DNA of 64,000 bases, from the NCBI GenBank assembly GCA_023374025.1, contig SIJG01000012.1, positions 2,338,248 through 2,402,247 on the forward strand, read 5' to 3'. Every line of letters begins with the position of its first letter. The stretch's first letter is position 1. The DNA comes from Heterodera schachtii (Eukaryota > Nematoda > Chromadorea > Rhabditida > Heteroderidae). Below, piece after piece: positions 9,601-20,308 of this stretch. The notes beneath the pieces are model-generated. The model saw only the letters and a list, made by a program, of their open reading frames with translations, did not search any database and was not told the origin of the DNA. Both the position numbers and the translations under genes were made by a program.

Positions 9601-10098
9601 TTTAAAAAAAATATAAACTTTCTTAGCGCCATAATTGGTCTTTTTTAGTTAAATACTTCAATTATTTGCATTTTTTAGTTTGCCAAGCTTCTTTAAAGAT
9701 CTAATTTAAATTTATTGATTTTTTTGTATCTTTTATTATTAATGGATGATTTTATATTTATATAAATTCCGAAATTTAATAAATAAATATTCAAAAAGCC
9801 TAAAATATTCTGAAATCATTAAAAAAGGAAAACATATTTATGATTACAATTAAAACGTTTTAATTTGTTATTTGCAAGGAAATTATATTTAAATCTAATC
9901 ATTATTTTACTGATTCTTGTCAATATTTGTTCAGTTAGATAAAATCTTAATATTAGTAATTTCCGATTAAGGAGGTATTTGTGATTTGTAAAAAATCTAT
10001 AGAATTTCAATTTTGTCATTTATCAAAAAATATATATTAATGTTAATATTATATTTTTCGAGGAAAACATATACATTTTTTTAGAATTTTTAAACAAA

Positions 10099-10348
10099 AT
10101 GAAACTTCACCTATTATTCGTTTTAATTAAGAAAAATATTATAAAATAAAAGAAAAAATAAAGCAAAAAGGAAAGAAATATTCATCAAAAGAATGGAATA
10201 AAATTGAAGGAAAATTAGAAAAAAAAAAAATAGGAACAAATCGTCTGAAAATTTATGAATGATTAAAGAATTTGGTCTTCAAAAAAATAAAAACCATAAA
10301 TCAAAAACTGATGAACAAAAGTTGAAAGTGTGCAAAAATTCATTATGA
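10099..10348 (+). pseudogene. HTH-family fragment, 5' half
   Basis: It starts ATGAAACTTCACCTATTATT (MKLHLLFVLI) and jumps over the DEIFGEKW block to YYKIKEKIKQKGKKYSSKEW and a first HTH with a poly-A expansion. TGA replaces the Trp codon (Y-E-stop where Y-E-W is usual). It stops matching near 10348, where an oppositely oriented fragment begins. Confidence 0.65.
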
Positions 10349-10510
10349 ATTTTTGTAAAATTTCTACTTTCACCATTAGTTTTTAATTTGTAATTTTTAT
10401 ATATTTGTTTATTTAATCGCAATTCTTTAATCAATATAAATATATTGGCGATTTGTCGCCAATTTTTTCGCTATTTTTCTTAAATTTTCCCCCATTCTTT
10501 GAAGTGAAAA
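10349..10510 (-). pseudogene. HTH-family fragment, tail-to-tail with the preceding one
   Basis: The minus strand reads KIVKKLATNRQYIY-like first-HTH sequence followed by LRLNKQIYKNYKLKTNGE. It is nearly the same as 22555-22725. It abuts the plus-strand fragment at 10348 without a spacer, which indicates an inversion junction. Confidence 0.6.
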
Positions 10511-10519
10511 TGGTGGAAA

Positions 10520-11210
10520 CTTAATAATAAAAAATTATTCAAAAATTTAATTTTTATTTACAAATGCCAAATATTATTATTTTTTTAAATGTTCCGATGT
10601 AAAGAAAATATTCAACAAAAAAGATAACTTTTTAATTTTGAATACAGCCCTAGTGACTGTTTGCATCTGTACAGTGTCTGTCGCTGATCAGAACTTTTAT
10701 TTTTATATCTTTGATTTTTTCTGCTTAAATTTTGAATACATTTTATTTTTTAATTATTTAATTTGAAATATAAATTATTTTTAAAATATTGATACAAATG
10801 TATAAATAATAATGAAAATTGTTAGCAAATTGTTAATTTTCCTTAGTGACTTTTTTATAAATTAAAAATTTAAAATTCCTGGCCGTTTTACTAAAAATTT
10901 AGTTCAAGGATTTTTAACATTTTGAGTTCATATCTCAGGAAAAGCCTAAAATAATTTTTTTTTTTTCAAAAAAATCAAAAAATAACGATTTGGACAGAAG
11001 CGGAAATTAGAAAAAGCACGGAATTATGGCAAAAAAAAAAAAAAAATTAAAAATTGGATCACAAAATAATACGAAAAGAAATAGAGACAATACGCCAAAA
11101 GATGGATAAAAAAACAAATTATGCACAAATGAGTTTTGATGGTCCATTTAGGTAAATTCGAGCAAAAAAAAAAGAAGAAGAAAAAAAAGGCGCAATAAAA
11201 ATCATTCTAC
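10520..11210. other. AT-rich stretch, no gene seen
   Basis: Long A and T runs and short unrelated frames only. I see no repeat ends, RNA gene or conserved coding sequence. Confidence 0.4.
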
Positions 11211-11446
11211 GAAATTTTTTTATATATAAATATTAAAGAAAGGGTTCGGAATTTAAGAAACTCAAAATTCCAATAATTGTGAGAATTTTTGAACGAAAAA
11301 CCCTCAAAAATTGTGTCAGTCTCATGTTCGGTTTGTTTTTTTTAATGACATTTTTTGAAAAAAAATAGGGAAATTTATAATAATTAGCATAATTAATAAA
11401 AAAAAAACCGACAAAAAGAATATTTTAAATTGAAAATCACAATAAA

Positions 11447-12148
11447 TCATTCTTCTGCTGTTCTCTGAAACATTTCTTCTCCAAATTGTTTCTTCCAATA
11501 ATGAATATTCTGTTTTGAAGTGTTCACAATTTTAGCAATTTCCGTGTCATTCATTTTTGGATTTTCACTTTTAATTTGCCAATAAATTTTCATTTTTTCG
11601 CTTTTTTCTTTCTCCGTTATTCTTTTAGTGCAAATGCCAAATTGTTTCTTCCATTTTGTAATTGTAGTTTTGCTAACTCCAATTTTCTTACAAATTTCGT
11701 CATAATTTTTTTGCCATTCTTTTAATGAATATTTCCTTTTTTGCTTATATTCATTTATCATTTCAATGTATTTTTGCACAATTTCAATTTTTTCTTCATC
11801 ACTTTTTGATTTATAGCGATTATTTATTTTTTGATTAAGCCCAAATTCTTTGATCCATTTATAAATTTTCTTTTGATTTGTCCCCAATTTTTTCGCTATT
11901 TTTATTTCAATTTTATTCCATTCTTTTGCTGAAAATTTTCTTCCTTTTTGCTTTATTTTCTCTTTGATTTTATAGAATTTGCCAATTATTTCTCTTCTTT
12001 TCTGTTCTTCATGAATTTGTTCTTCTTTTTCTTCCCATTTTTCTCCAAATATTTCATCGAATGTTTTCTGTTGCAATTTTTTATCAACTGATCCAACGTA
12101 ATTGATATTAATTAGGACGATCAAAATTAAAATTAGGCATAATTTCAT
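11447..12148 (-). CDS. Secreted triple-HTH family protein, intact
   Basis: A single-exon frame of 233 residues, the best complete example of the family. Residues 1-20 form a signal-peptide-like leader with a hydrophobic core at 3-13. Residues 25-43 hold the QQKTFDEIFGEKWEEKEE block. HTH1 spans about 72-104, HTH2 140-172 and HTH3 188-223; each has the pattern I-x-K-K/I-x-G/N-x-x-x-I-x-x-W-K-K. Lysine makes up a large share of the protein. The family looks homeodomain- or transposase-like in its HTH units, which normally bind DNA. The combination with a secretory leader is unusual. A TTTTAG acceptor about 20 bases upstream suggests trans-splicing. Function is unknown. Confidence 0.8.
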   Translation of the reverse strand: MKLCLILILIVLININYVGSVDKKLQQKTFDEIFGEKWEEKEEQIHEEQKRREIIGKFYKIKEKIKQKGRKFSAKEWNKIEIKIAKKLGTNQKKIYKWIKEFGLNQKINNRYKSKSDEEKIEIVQKYIEMINEYKQKRKYSLKEWQKNYDEICKKIGVSKTTITKWKKQFGICTKRITEKEKSEKMKIYWQIKSENPKMNDTEIAKIVNTSKQNIHYWKKQFGEEMFQRTAEE

Positions 12149-12860
12149 TTTAAAGATGAGTTATTTCTAAAACAAATTAAATTTAAAACAAAAATTAATT
12201 TATTATTTTAATATGACAGAATATTTTCGGTGTTTTTCTACATATTACATATGTACATATTTTTTATACATATTTTGGACTTATTGGAATTTTTTGTACA
12301 TATTTTCCAATTTTTGAGGGTTTTTTAAGCAATTTTTTTAGATACCCCAAAAAAAAGTCCAAAATTTTGCAATTTTTTTTTCATATTTTCAAAATTTAGA
12401 AAAACATCTTCTAAAAAATTTGAAAAAATTTTTTTGAAAATATACTCCAAAAAATCGGTTTTTTTTTTTCCAAAAATGAGATATCAAAAATTAATATTTA
12501 AAATATTAAAATGTGATTCTAAGCCTATTTTGGTCATTTTTATGGCATTTTGTGCCTATTTCACTTTTTACGAAGAATTTTTTTCCAAAAAATAACCATT
12601 TCAAAAATTTTTATTTACATATTTTAGTACATATTTGGTGATTTTTGTACATATTTGATATATATTTTAGCATTTTTTATACATATTTTATTTACATATT
12701 TCGCGATTTTTCTTAAATAAAAATGGAATCCCTGTAAATAAATGAAAAAGCAAAATGATTCCACGATTAAATAAACATTTTTATCCCTACTGCTCAAAAA
12801 ATATTTGTTTTTCCCTACTTTCATTGCAATTTTGATGTTCAGTAGAGTATAAATATAATT
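12149..12860 (-). promoter_or_regulatory. Type I family upstream region
   Basis: It has the same order as 7426-8110: an acceptor-like TTTTAG, a GACAGAATATT block, a TACATATTT-rich block, then AAACATTTTTATCCCTACTG and CTACTTTCATTGCAATTTTG around 12775-12840. The ATTGCAAT core is a perfect palindrome. Confidence 0.5.
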
Positions 12861-13078
12861 AAAAACTTTAATTACCGCTTAATAATTTTATATTACTTAC
12901 AAAAAAAATTTAAAATTGGTAAATAATGATGAAATTATAATTAATTGGTATGATGCCCAGAAATGACATTTTAGCGCCCGAAGAATTGAAGACACGACAT
13001 TTGAAGACAATTTCAAAAAAGCAAAATAAAATCGAATTTTTATTTTATATTATTATAAAAAGAAAAAGCCCTCCCCAA

Positions 13079-14164
13079 CAGGGCTGGACGAAATTTCGTG
13101 TCGTTTTCGTTTCGTCCTACATTTTCGGCACTTTTTTAGTTTCGTTTTCGTGTTTCGTTTTCGTCCGCTAAAGTTTTTTCGTTTCGTTTTCGGTTTCGGT
13201 TTTCAAAATTTTGTTTTTCGTTTCGTGTTTCGTTTTCGGTTTTTAAAATTTTGGATTTTCGTTTCGTTTTCGTTTTCGTCAGAGCAATATTTTACGAAAA
13301 AGACGAAAATATTTACACCCTTAAGAATGACTTTTTTGCTAAGAAATAATAAGTTTTATTATTTAAGTATTGTAGTTTAGTGGTGAAAACATCAGGTTTA
13401 TTTTATGCTGTGCATTAATGTTCGATCCCGCATGACCGCACTTTATTTTACCGATTTTTTAATCATGTTTTTACCGATTTTAATAGAAAATCTGCTATGA
13501 AATAGCACTCAAATTTTCAAAAATTTTCCCGGCGTCGCCTATCGGCGCCGCCGGACCCACTTCCCATTCACCAACTTGTAAAAAAAAAATACACCGCAAA
13601 AAAATGTTTGAAAATCTTTTTTTTCAGCACGGTTTCACCGAAATGGACGATTTGCTATTTCTTCCCCAAAAATTGTTAAAATCCATAATAGGATGTGAAA
13701 AACATAACATTTTAATACATTTTTTTATCGAAAAAATTATAAACTGATTCGAACCAATTTTGCAAGATTGCCTTTTTTGACCCTAAATCTTATTTTTTGT
13801 CATTGATGTCCTTTATTTAAAAATTTTTTGGTCGCGCCCCTGTCCTAGAGCCACATTAGCTTTTCCACCTACTAGGATCTTCATTCCTTCAGTTAGAGGA
13901 TACAATTTTAAAGTTTTATGTTTCTTAATTATGATTGAAATAAGTTCAAAAAATTTTCGGTTTTTTCGTTTCGTTTCGTACGAAAATGGTTATTTTTTCG
14001 TTTTCGTGTTTCGTTTTCGTCCGTCAAAATTTTTTCGTTTCGTGTTTCGTTTTCGGTTTTCAAAATATTTTTTTTCGTTTCGTGTTTCGTTTTCGTATCG
14101 AATTCACTTTTCCGTTTCGTTTTCGTATACGAAAAATTTTTTTTGTGATTTTCGCACAGCCCTG
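13079..14164. mobile_element. hAT-type MITE, 1086 bp, TTTCGTTTTCG-rich ends
   Basis: The ends are CAGGGCTGGACG and CGCACAGCCCTG. The element is flanked by a perfect 8-bp duplication CTCCCCAA (13071-13078 and 14165-14172). Subterminal arms are long TTTCGTTTTCG repeats in inverted orientation. The interior shares the GC hairpin (CGGCGCCGCCGG near 13530-13555) and a tRNA-like segment with the 838-1778 element. Copy A of the segmental duplication has an uninterrupted site near 8325-8340. No transposase frame is present; apparent Phe/Arg/Val-rich frames are repeat translations. Confidence 0.9.
13366..13437 (+). pseudogene. tRNA-like relic with perfect A and B boxes
   Basis: TAGTTTAGTGG (13373-13383) matches the A-box consensus and GTTCGATCC (13420-13428) matches the B-box consensus, 36 bases apart. 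The D arm pairs (GTTT with AAAC), but the T stem and anticodon stem do not. It keeps a pol III promoter layout without a functional cloverleaf, as in a tRNA-derived SINE or tRNA pseudogene within the MITE. Confidence 0.55.
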
Positions 14165-14522
14165 CTCCCCAAGCGCAAACTTCATGACAATTACATATAA
14201 ATAAATATATTTAATATATTTTCTCACTAATTATACAATAAAATTTAATAAGATTGTAAATTAAAAAATAAAATTATTTTTACGATTTAATAAACATTTT
14301 TATTCTACTGATGAAAAAATATTTTTTTAATTCATTACTTTCATAGGCAATTTTGATGACAAAAGTAGAGTAGAAATATAATTATTCAAAAATTAATTCT
14401 TAAATCGTGCACTAAACCTTATATCATTTTCTTTTAAAAAAAGAAATAATTAAAAAAATTAGTTAATTTTTGCATGATTTTTTCAATGCATTTTAATTTT
14501 ACTTTTTACTTATAAAATAAAG

Positions 14523-14722
14523 TAGAGTTGAGCGGGACCGGGAATTTTGACAAAAACCGGGACCGGGAATTTTCGGGCTGAAAAACCGGGACCTTTTGGC
14601 TGGGAAAACCGGGAAAAAACCCGGGAATTTCCCGGTCCCGGTCAAAATTGGTCAAAAACGGGACTGGGTACTCAGTTGTACCCGTTTTTTTTCAGTACCA
14701 GTCCCGGTCCCGCTCAACTCTA
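14523..14722. mobile_element. hAT-type MITE, 200 bp, ACCGGG-rich foldback
   Basis: The ends are TAGAGTTGAGCGGGACC and GGTCCCGCTCAACTCTA. It is flanked by perfect 8-bp duplications AAATAAAG (14515-14522 and 14723-14730). It is a miniature of the 838-1778 element, made almost wholly of the two ACCGGG-rich arms. The empty site is intact in copy A near 8645-8670. Confidence 0.9.
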
Positions 14723-14919
14723 AAATAAAGTAAGAAATAAACGAATTAATTGTTAATAAATCTTTGAATAAATTAATTTTTTTAAAATTTTTTATTATGA
14801 AATAGTGCCAAGTGCCAAATTACTGTTTATTAACTTGATCAATAATAGAAAAAAAAAATTTTTTTTATGCAAATATATATTAAATAAACATGGTTTATAT
14901 TTGAATTGTGATTTCTTAT

Positions 14920-15131
14920 AAGAAACAATTTGCAATTAGCAAGAAAAGAATTACTAAGAAAGAAAAAATGGAAAAGTGAAAATTTATTGGCAAATAAAAA
15001 GAGAAAATCCAAAAATGAATGATAATGAAATTACAAAAATTGTGAACACTTCAAGTGCGAATATTTGTAATTGGAAGAAACAATTTGTAGAAGAAATGTT
15101 TTAGAGAAGAACAGAAGAAGAAGAAGAGTGA
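14920..15131 (+). pseudogene. HTH-family 3' fragment
   Basis: The plus strand reads KIYWQIKRENPKMNDNEITK, then IVNTSSANICNWKKQF (third HTH) and an E/R-rich end to a TGA at 15129-15131. A premature TAG follows the third HTH (EEMF-stop). The first two-thirds of the gene is absent. Confidence 0.6.
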
Positions 15132-15235
15132 TTTGCTTGTGCTTTTTCAATTAACATATTATTTTGAGCTTTTTTCATTATTAATTATGCTAATTTATTT
15201 ATTCATTTATTTCTGATTTGTCCCCTGCTCCCCCC

Positions 15236-16139
15236 CCCAATAAGTTTTTGGTGTCGGAATTCCGATTTTCAAAAATTTGGGGCCTCGAAATGCCATCCCT
15301 GGGGTGAAAGAATCAGGAGTCGGGATCTCAAAAATTTAAAAAAACAAAATTTTATTCATTAAGGCATAGAAAAACGATTGATTCCACTGGGTTATCAGAC
15401 GAACAAATTAAGGTTAATGGTACGTGGAGGGAATATGGCACTCAAAAATTTTAAACTTTTCTTAACAAATACTATTAAAAGTCCTATTTTTCTCCCAGCG
15501 GCGGTTATCGGTACTCTGGGCCCATAATTTTCTCAAATTACACATATTCTGGCCTAAAAACACATAAAACCTCGTCACCAAAGCTGCTTACCTGGACACC
15601 CGGCACCAACACTGCACCCATCACCTTTACACTCGGCACCAATACAGCACCCATCACCTGGGCAGCCAACACGTCTTTACGGCACACCCAACGCACACCA
15701 GGTAAAAGAGGCGACACCGGGGAAATTTTTTGAGTATAATTTGTTAATATATTTTCAGCAAAAAATGACTACAAATTAAAATAATATTTTTAAGATAGTG
15801 CAGCTGACGAACCCGACGACGAATTTGACTTTAATTTATATATTTTAAATAATCGGCATAAGCCATTTGTTAAGGCGTAAGCCATTTGTTAAGACATAAG
15901 ACATTTGTTAAATTTAATTAAATTTTGCAGGAGTAAGCTTTAATGGTTTTTTAACTAAATCTTTTTGAACATTCAAGGAATAGGACGCCGGGAAGGGTCA
16001 ATGTGGTACAATCGACTCAAGCATCCATGTTGGTTCGGCTTCTTGTGAATATATTCAACGATTGAGACTATTGACTGGCGCGAAAGGAGCATCCAAACAC
16101 CCGATCCGGAACCCATCCTGCCGGTTCGGCTTCTTTTGA
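15236..16139 (-). repeat. Dispersed repeat, copy 2 (first copy 1862-2560)
   Basis: In reverse orientation it carries the same blocks as 1862-2560 and ends at the same TCAAAAGAAGCCGAACCGGC edge. This copy has extra internal sequence, including a run of GGCACCAACACTGCACCC-type units near 15600-15700 and a duplicated AAGAAGCCGAACC motif near 16030 and 16130. No protein is recognised. Confidence 0.65.
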
Positions 16140-16203
16140 GGTGCATGCAACTGACTAACCATAATTTATTATTAATCTGTTTATTTTTACAATATAGAAA
16201 CGC

Positions 16204-16479
16204 ACTAGTTTATAACTATTGTGAGAGGCTTCACAGAAATGTGTGCTCAAGTGAACGCGAGCATTTTTAGCTTCCTGTGATCACCCCTCCTCTCCTGATC
16301 AGTTGAATTATGACCTGATCGCCAGTGAACACATATTTGTTGTTTTAAATGTATGTTTTGTTGAAATAAATTTTATGTAACTCTTTTCTTTCCCGTATAT
16401 AATATCACACACATGAGCTCCGGTTGGTTCACAGGGCAACACACTTGTGTGTTGCCTCTCACAATAGTTACACACTAGT
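16204..16479. repeat. Foldback element with ACTAGT ends
   Basis: The left arm ACTAGTTTATAACTATTGTG (16204-) and the right arm (about 16454-16479) are inverted copies with few mismatches, and continue into GAGAGGC on both sides. The interior contains a GTTCACAGGGCAACACAC segment and no gene. Confidence 0.6.
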
Positions 16480-16599
16480 ACGTTCATATAGTCGATTAAA
16501 AATTTTAGGTCATTAAAATGCATTTAACCATATATTAATTGATATATTTGATAGGCCCTAAAATGGTTTAATTTTTGGAAATCACAGAAAATTATTTAC

Positions 16600-16680
16600 C
16601 TATTCCTTCCCAATTCTTTTCTTCCATCGAGAAATGGTCGATTTATCAACTTTTAAATTTCCGCAATTGACAGCTAATTC
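16600..16680 (-). pseudogene. Divergent HTH3-like fragment
   Basis: The minus strand gives ELAVNCGNLKVDKSTISRWK then KRIGKE and a TAG stop. It has the same I-S-x-W-K-K-x-x-G spacing as the family's third HTH and ends at the same place, but differs more in sequence and is less AT-rich. It may be an ancestral or related member rather than a decayed recent copy. Confidence 0.5.
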
Positions 16681-17177
16681 CTCTCAATTCAACACTTTCG
16701 TTACATCAAATTAACTAATTGGGTCACAAGCGGATTTATACAGATAAAAAATTCAAAATTTAAAACACAAAATATGGACTCAATTATGGGCAAAAAATTA
16801 AAAATATGGATCACATAATAATCAGTGCTAGGCTTTTAGGCAGGGAGGCTTATGGGCCGATTTCCAGCTTTATTCACTTTCTATTAATTCCAAACTTTAC
16901 ATGTATTTATTTATTTATTTTTTGCTTATTTTTACTAAAGAAAATTATCACATTTTTTGTCAAAAAATTATCTTTTAATTATTTAATTCTATTATACATT
17001 AATATGCATTTTCCGAGTTACAGTTCGCGAGGTTCGCCTTGTGAGACTATTTCCGGGTCGACCTAGCGTTTTCTTTTCTTAAGTCGAATTTCCATCAATC
17101 CTTTTTTTATCTTTTTTTGAGCCATGCCGATCTTGACTTACATATATTCGGAATTAACAAAGTAAAAAAAAAATTTC

Positions 17178-17384
17178 AAGGGCCGGCTGCAAGAATATGT
17201 AGGGTTTAGCCCTCGCGAGCAGGGGATGCTTGTCGATCTTTATCCAATCGAATTGGTCAACATCCGAAACCGTGTCCGAGTTGCCTGGAGAGCGCTTGCA
17301 GTGGCTGAGGAACCTCACCCTCCTCCACGTGACCGAGCACAGCTACCAGAGGTGGGCGTTTGGAGAATCATCCCCCGAGGGTGA
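17178..17384 (+). pseudogene. Orphan exon-like open segment, 68 codons, unknown
   Basis: A balanced-composition segment is open from KGRLQEYVGF through LVDLYPIELVNIRNRVRVAW and EEPHPPPRDRAQLPEVGVWR to a TGA. It sits in AT-rich, frame-poor DNA and has no start codon near its beginning; an AAG precedes it that could mark a weak acceptor. I do not recognise the protein. It could be a last exon or a captured gene piece. Confidence 0.4.
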
Positions 17385-17769
17385 CTAGTCGACTTCTGAT
17401 GGACCGATGATGAAAAAATTTTTTTTTGATCTTTTCGACGATCAATTTCTACTTTCGCTCGCTTCTTTGAATTATGACTGATCCCTTTTCCCTCCATTTT
17501 TGATAAAAATAACAATGAAAGAAATTTCATTAAAATGTATTTTATTTTTTATTCATAGAAGAAAATAGAAAATTGCTCGTGTTTTTATACATGAAAAACG
17601 GTAAAACTATATTTTTCTGAAAATGATTGCTCACATATAAGATCTTTTTTTCAATGAATGAAAATTTTTTGGACAAATAAATTCGATTTTTCCTTATTTC
17701 CGATTTTTTGTTGAAACAAAAAATTCCAATTTTGAAGGTGGTGATCGGGGAGGGGAACCAACGCAATTA

Positions 17770-18110
17770 CTTAAAATCATCCGTTTTTAATTCTCAAACA
17801 TTTCTTCCCCATATTTAAAAACAAATTAAATTAAAAACATTAAAAATGAATTTATTATTTTCTTTTGATCCAAATAATTTAAAATACTTTAATAATATGT
17901 TAAAGAAAAAGCACAAGCAAATCACTTTTCATCTTCTTCTGCTCTCTATAAATCAACTAGTAGGGTTTAATATAGCAATTAAAAGATAACAATTCACTGA
18001 ATTACTATAAATGTTGAAAAATCCTTGTGTGTGAATGCCAAATTAGTTCATCCATTTTTCAATAACTAAACGACTAACCTAATTTTCTTACCAACTTCGG
18101 CATTTGAAGA
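17770..18110 (-). pseudogene. HTH-family scraps
   Basis: Short matches include an EEMFEN-like C terminus near 17785-17815, an E-rich tail near 17925-17950, and a VKKLG...VIEKWMN-like second-HTH piece near 18030-18105. The block from about 17990 onward is repeated at 35075-35340. Confidence 0.5.
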
Positions 18111-18188
18111 AATTGAAAAAAATATGGAAATTTATAATTTGCATAATTAATAAAGAAAAAAAGCAACAAAAATAATATTTAAAACAAT

Positions 18189-18796
18189 TCATTCTTCTTT
18201 TTCGGCTGTTCTCTGAAACATTTGTTCAACAAATTGTTTCTTCCATTTTGAAATGCTCCTTAGATGAATTTTCAATATTTTTGCAATTTCCTTATCACTC
18301 ATTTTTGGATTTTCACGTTTTATTCTCCAATATTCTTTCATTTTTTCCATTTTTTTCTTTCTCCGTTAATCAGAATGTCAAATTGTTTCTTCCATTTGTT
18401 AATTGTTACATAGCCAACTCCAATTTTCTTACAAATTTCGGCATAATTTTTATTCCATTCTTTTGGCGAATATTTTCTTCCTTTTTGTTTAAATTCATTT
18501 GTCATTTCAATGAATTTTCGAACAATTTCAATTTTTTGTTCATCAGTTTTTGATTTATGACATTTATTTATTTTTTGATTAAGCCCCAATTCTTTAATTC
18601 ATTCATAAATTTTGATTCGATTTGTCCCCAATTTTTTCGCTATTTTTCGAATTAATTTTAGTTTTTCTTCCCGTTTTTCTCCAAATATTTCATCAAATGA
18701 TTTTTGTTGTAACATTTTCTTTTTTGGTTCAACATAATTAATATAAATTATGACGATCACAAATAAAAGAAAAGAAAAGATTAGGCATAATTTCAT
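18189..18796 (-). pseudogene. HTH-family gene with nonsense codon and internal deletion
   Basis: The leader MKLCLIFSFLLFVIVIIYIN and DEIFGEKREEK are followed directly by IAKKLGTNRIKIYE; about 35 residues of lysine-rich linker are deleted. TGA then replaces the Trp of the first HTH. The frame resumes as LGLNQKINKCHKSKTDEQK with HTH2 and shifts again before HTH3. The final residues run to a TGA at 18189. The copy is dead, though its upstream module is well preserved. Confidence 0.75.
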
Positions 18797-19075
18797 TTTA
18801 AAGATGAGATATTTCTAAAAACAAATTAAATTTAAATCATTAAAAAATGAATTAATTATTTAAATTAACAGTGATTATTCGTGGCAATTATATATTTAAT
18901 TAATATATTTTCTTAATAATTATTTATTAATATTTTTAATAAGATTCTAAATAAAAATAAAATAAGTAATTCGACGATTAAATATACATTTTTATTCTAC
19001 TGATGAAAAAATATAATTTTTATTCTCTATTTTCATTGCAATCTTGATAACAAAAGTAGAGTAGAAATATAATTA
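18797..19075 (-). promoter_or_regulatory. Type I family upstream region
   Basis: It shows the acceptor-like site near 18815, the AT-rich spacer and the paired modules TTTTTATTCTACTGATGAAA (near 18989) and TTTTCATTGCAATCTTGATA (near 19030) ending CAAAAGTAGAGTAGAAAT. It is a clean copy of the shared arrangement. Confidence 0.5.
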
Positions 19076-19224
19076 ACAAATTTATTCTTATTTAAAAATG
19101 CACTAATATGTATAATTTCCTGATTATGAAAAAACGTGCACTAAACCTTATACCATTTTCTTTTAAAAAAAGAAAACTCAATTAATTTTTGGATGATTTT
19201 TTTTAATGCATTTTAATTTTTCTT

Positions 19225-19395
19225 TTTACATGACGATCAAAAATAAAAGAAAAGAAAAGATTAGGCATAATTTCATTTTAAAGATGAGATATTTCTAAAA
19301 ACAAATTGAATTTAAATCATTAAAAAATGAATTAATTTTTAAATTAACAGTGATTATTCGTGACAATTATATATTTAATTAATATGTTTTAATAA
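19225..19395 (-). repeat. Second copy of a family 5' end
   Basis: It repeats 18750-18910 nearly exactly: leader codons, ATG context, acceptor-like site and AT-rich spacer. It is therefore a tandemly duplicated promoter-leader piece with no gene body. Confidence 0.65.
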
Positions 19396-19489
19396 TTGAT
19401 TTGTGCAGAAGCGGATTTATATAGACAGAAAATGCAAAATTAGAACAAAACACCAAAATATGGACCAATTATATGTAAAAACTAAATAT

Positions 19490-20260
19490 GGTTTTATCCT
19501 ACTGATCAAAATTATTATTTTTTTCTAATTAAAAATTGAAAGCAAGCATAATTCTTAAAAATATGGATCACATAATAATACGATTTGATAAATAATTACA
19601 AATTATTGTGCACCAATTATATTAACTAAAATTTTTTTTTTGAAAATCTAACAAAAAGAAGAAGAAAATATGGACGAAAACTTATTGCTGAAGAAATTTT
19701 TTTTTATTTAGAATTTTTTATAAAATAATGAGCCTATTTTTTTTTCTGCTATTTTAATGGTATTTTTTTAATTTTCAAAAATTTTGCGATTTCCGAAGTT
19801 ACTACGAGTTTCTCAAATTTTTGCATAATTTTTTTGCCTTTCTTTCAAATAAATATTGAAATTATTTCCCAAATAAATTTTCGTTTTTTCAATCTTTTCT
19901 TTCTCAGTCATAAATTGACTTTTCTTCTTTCTAAATATTTGATTATCAATTCTATATACGTTTTCTTCTATTTTAAATTATTATCTTTGTGCTTTTATTT
20001 ATTCATTTTTTCGCCACATTTTATAAACTTAATTTATGTTTTTTAATGACATAAAAAAGATTGTTTAAGAAAATTAATGACAAATTTACAATCAGATAGC
20101 ATTTTTCAAGAACAAATTCAACTTTCATACTAAATAATCTTCGGAAAATGCATATATGCGCGAATGCCAAAATGGCTCTTTCATTTTTCAATTGTTTTCC
20201 ATTTTTCAATAACTGAACGGTAAACTCCGACTTGCTTACCAGTTTCGGCATTTGAGTGCC
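19490..20260 (-). pseudogene. Decayed HTH-family copy (inverted partner of 1-690)
   Basis: Read on the minus strand it matches 1-690. A partial second-HTH reading (MPKLVSKSEFTVQLLKNGKQ then LKNERAILAF) spans 20175-20251. The copy has drifted beyond a continuous frame. Confidence 0.6.
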
Positions 20261-20308
20261 ATAATTTAAGAAAACAGTAGAAAAATTATATATTTTTTTG
20301 ATGGATCA

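Larger units (their letters stand above)
11215..14757. repeat. Segmental duplication, copy B
   Basis: It is collinear with 6500-8700. It is longer because two hAT-type elements (13079-14164 and 14523-14722) have inserted since the duplication, or have been lost from copy A. Small differences include homopolymer length changes and short indels in the upstream TACATATTT block. Confidence 0.85.

Noticed and set aside
13150..14204. Phe/Arg/Val-rich frames of 70-90 codons
   Set aside because: They are translations of the TTTCGTTTTCG subterminal repeat of the hAT MITE and have no protein-like features beyond that repeat.
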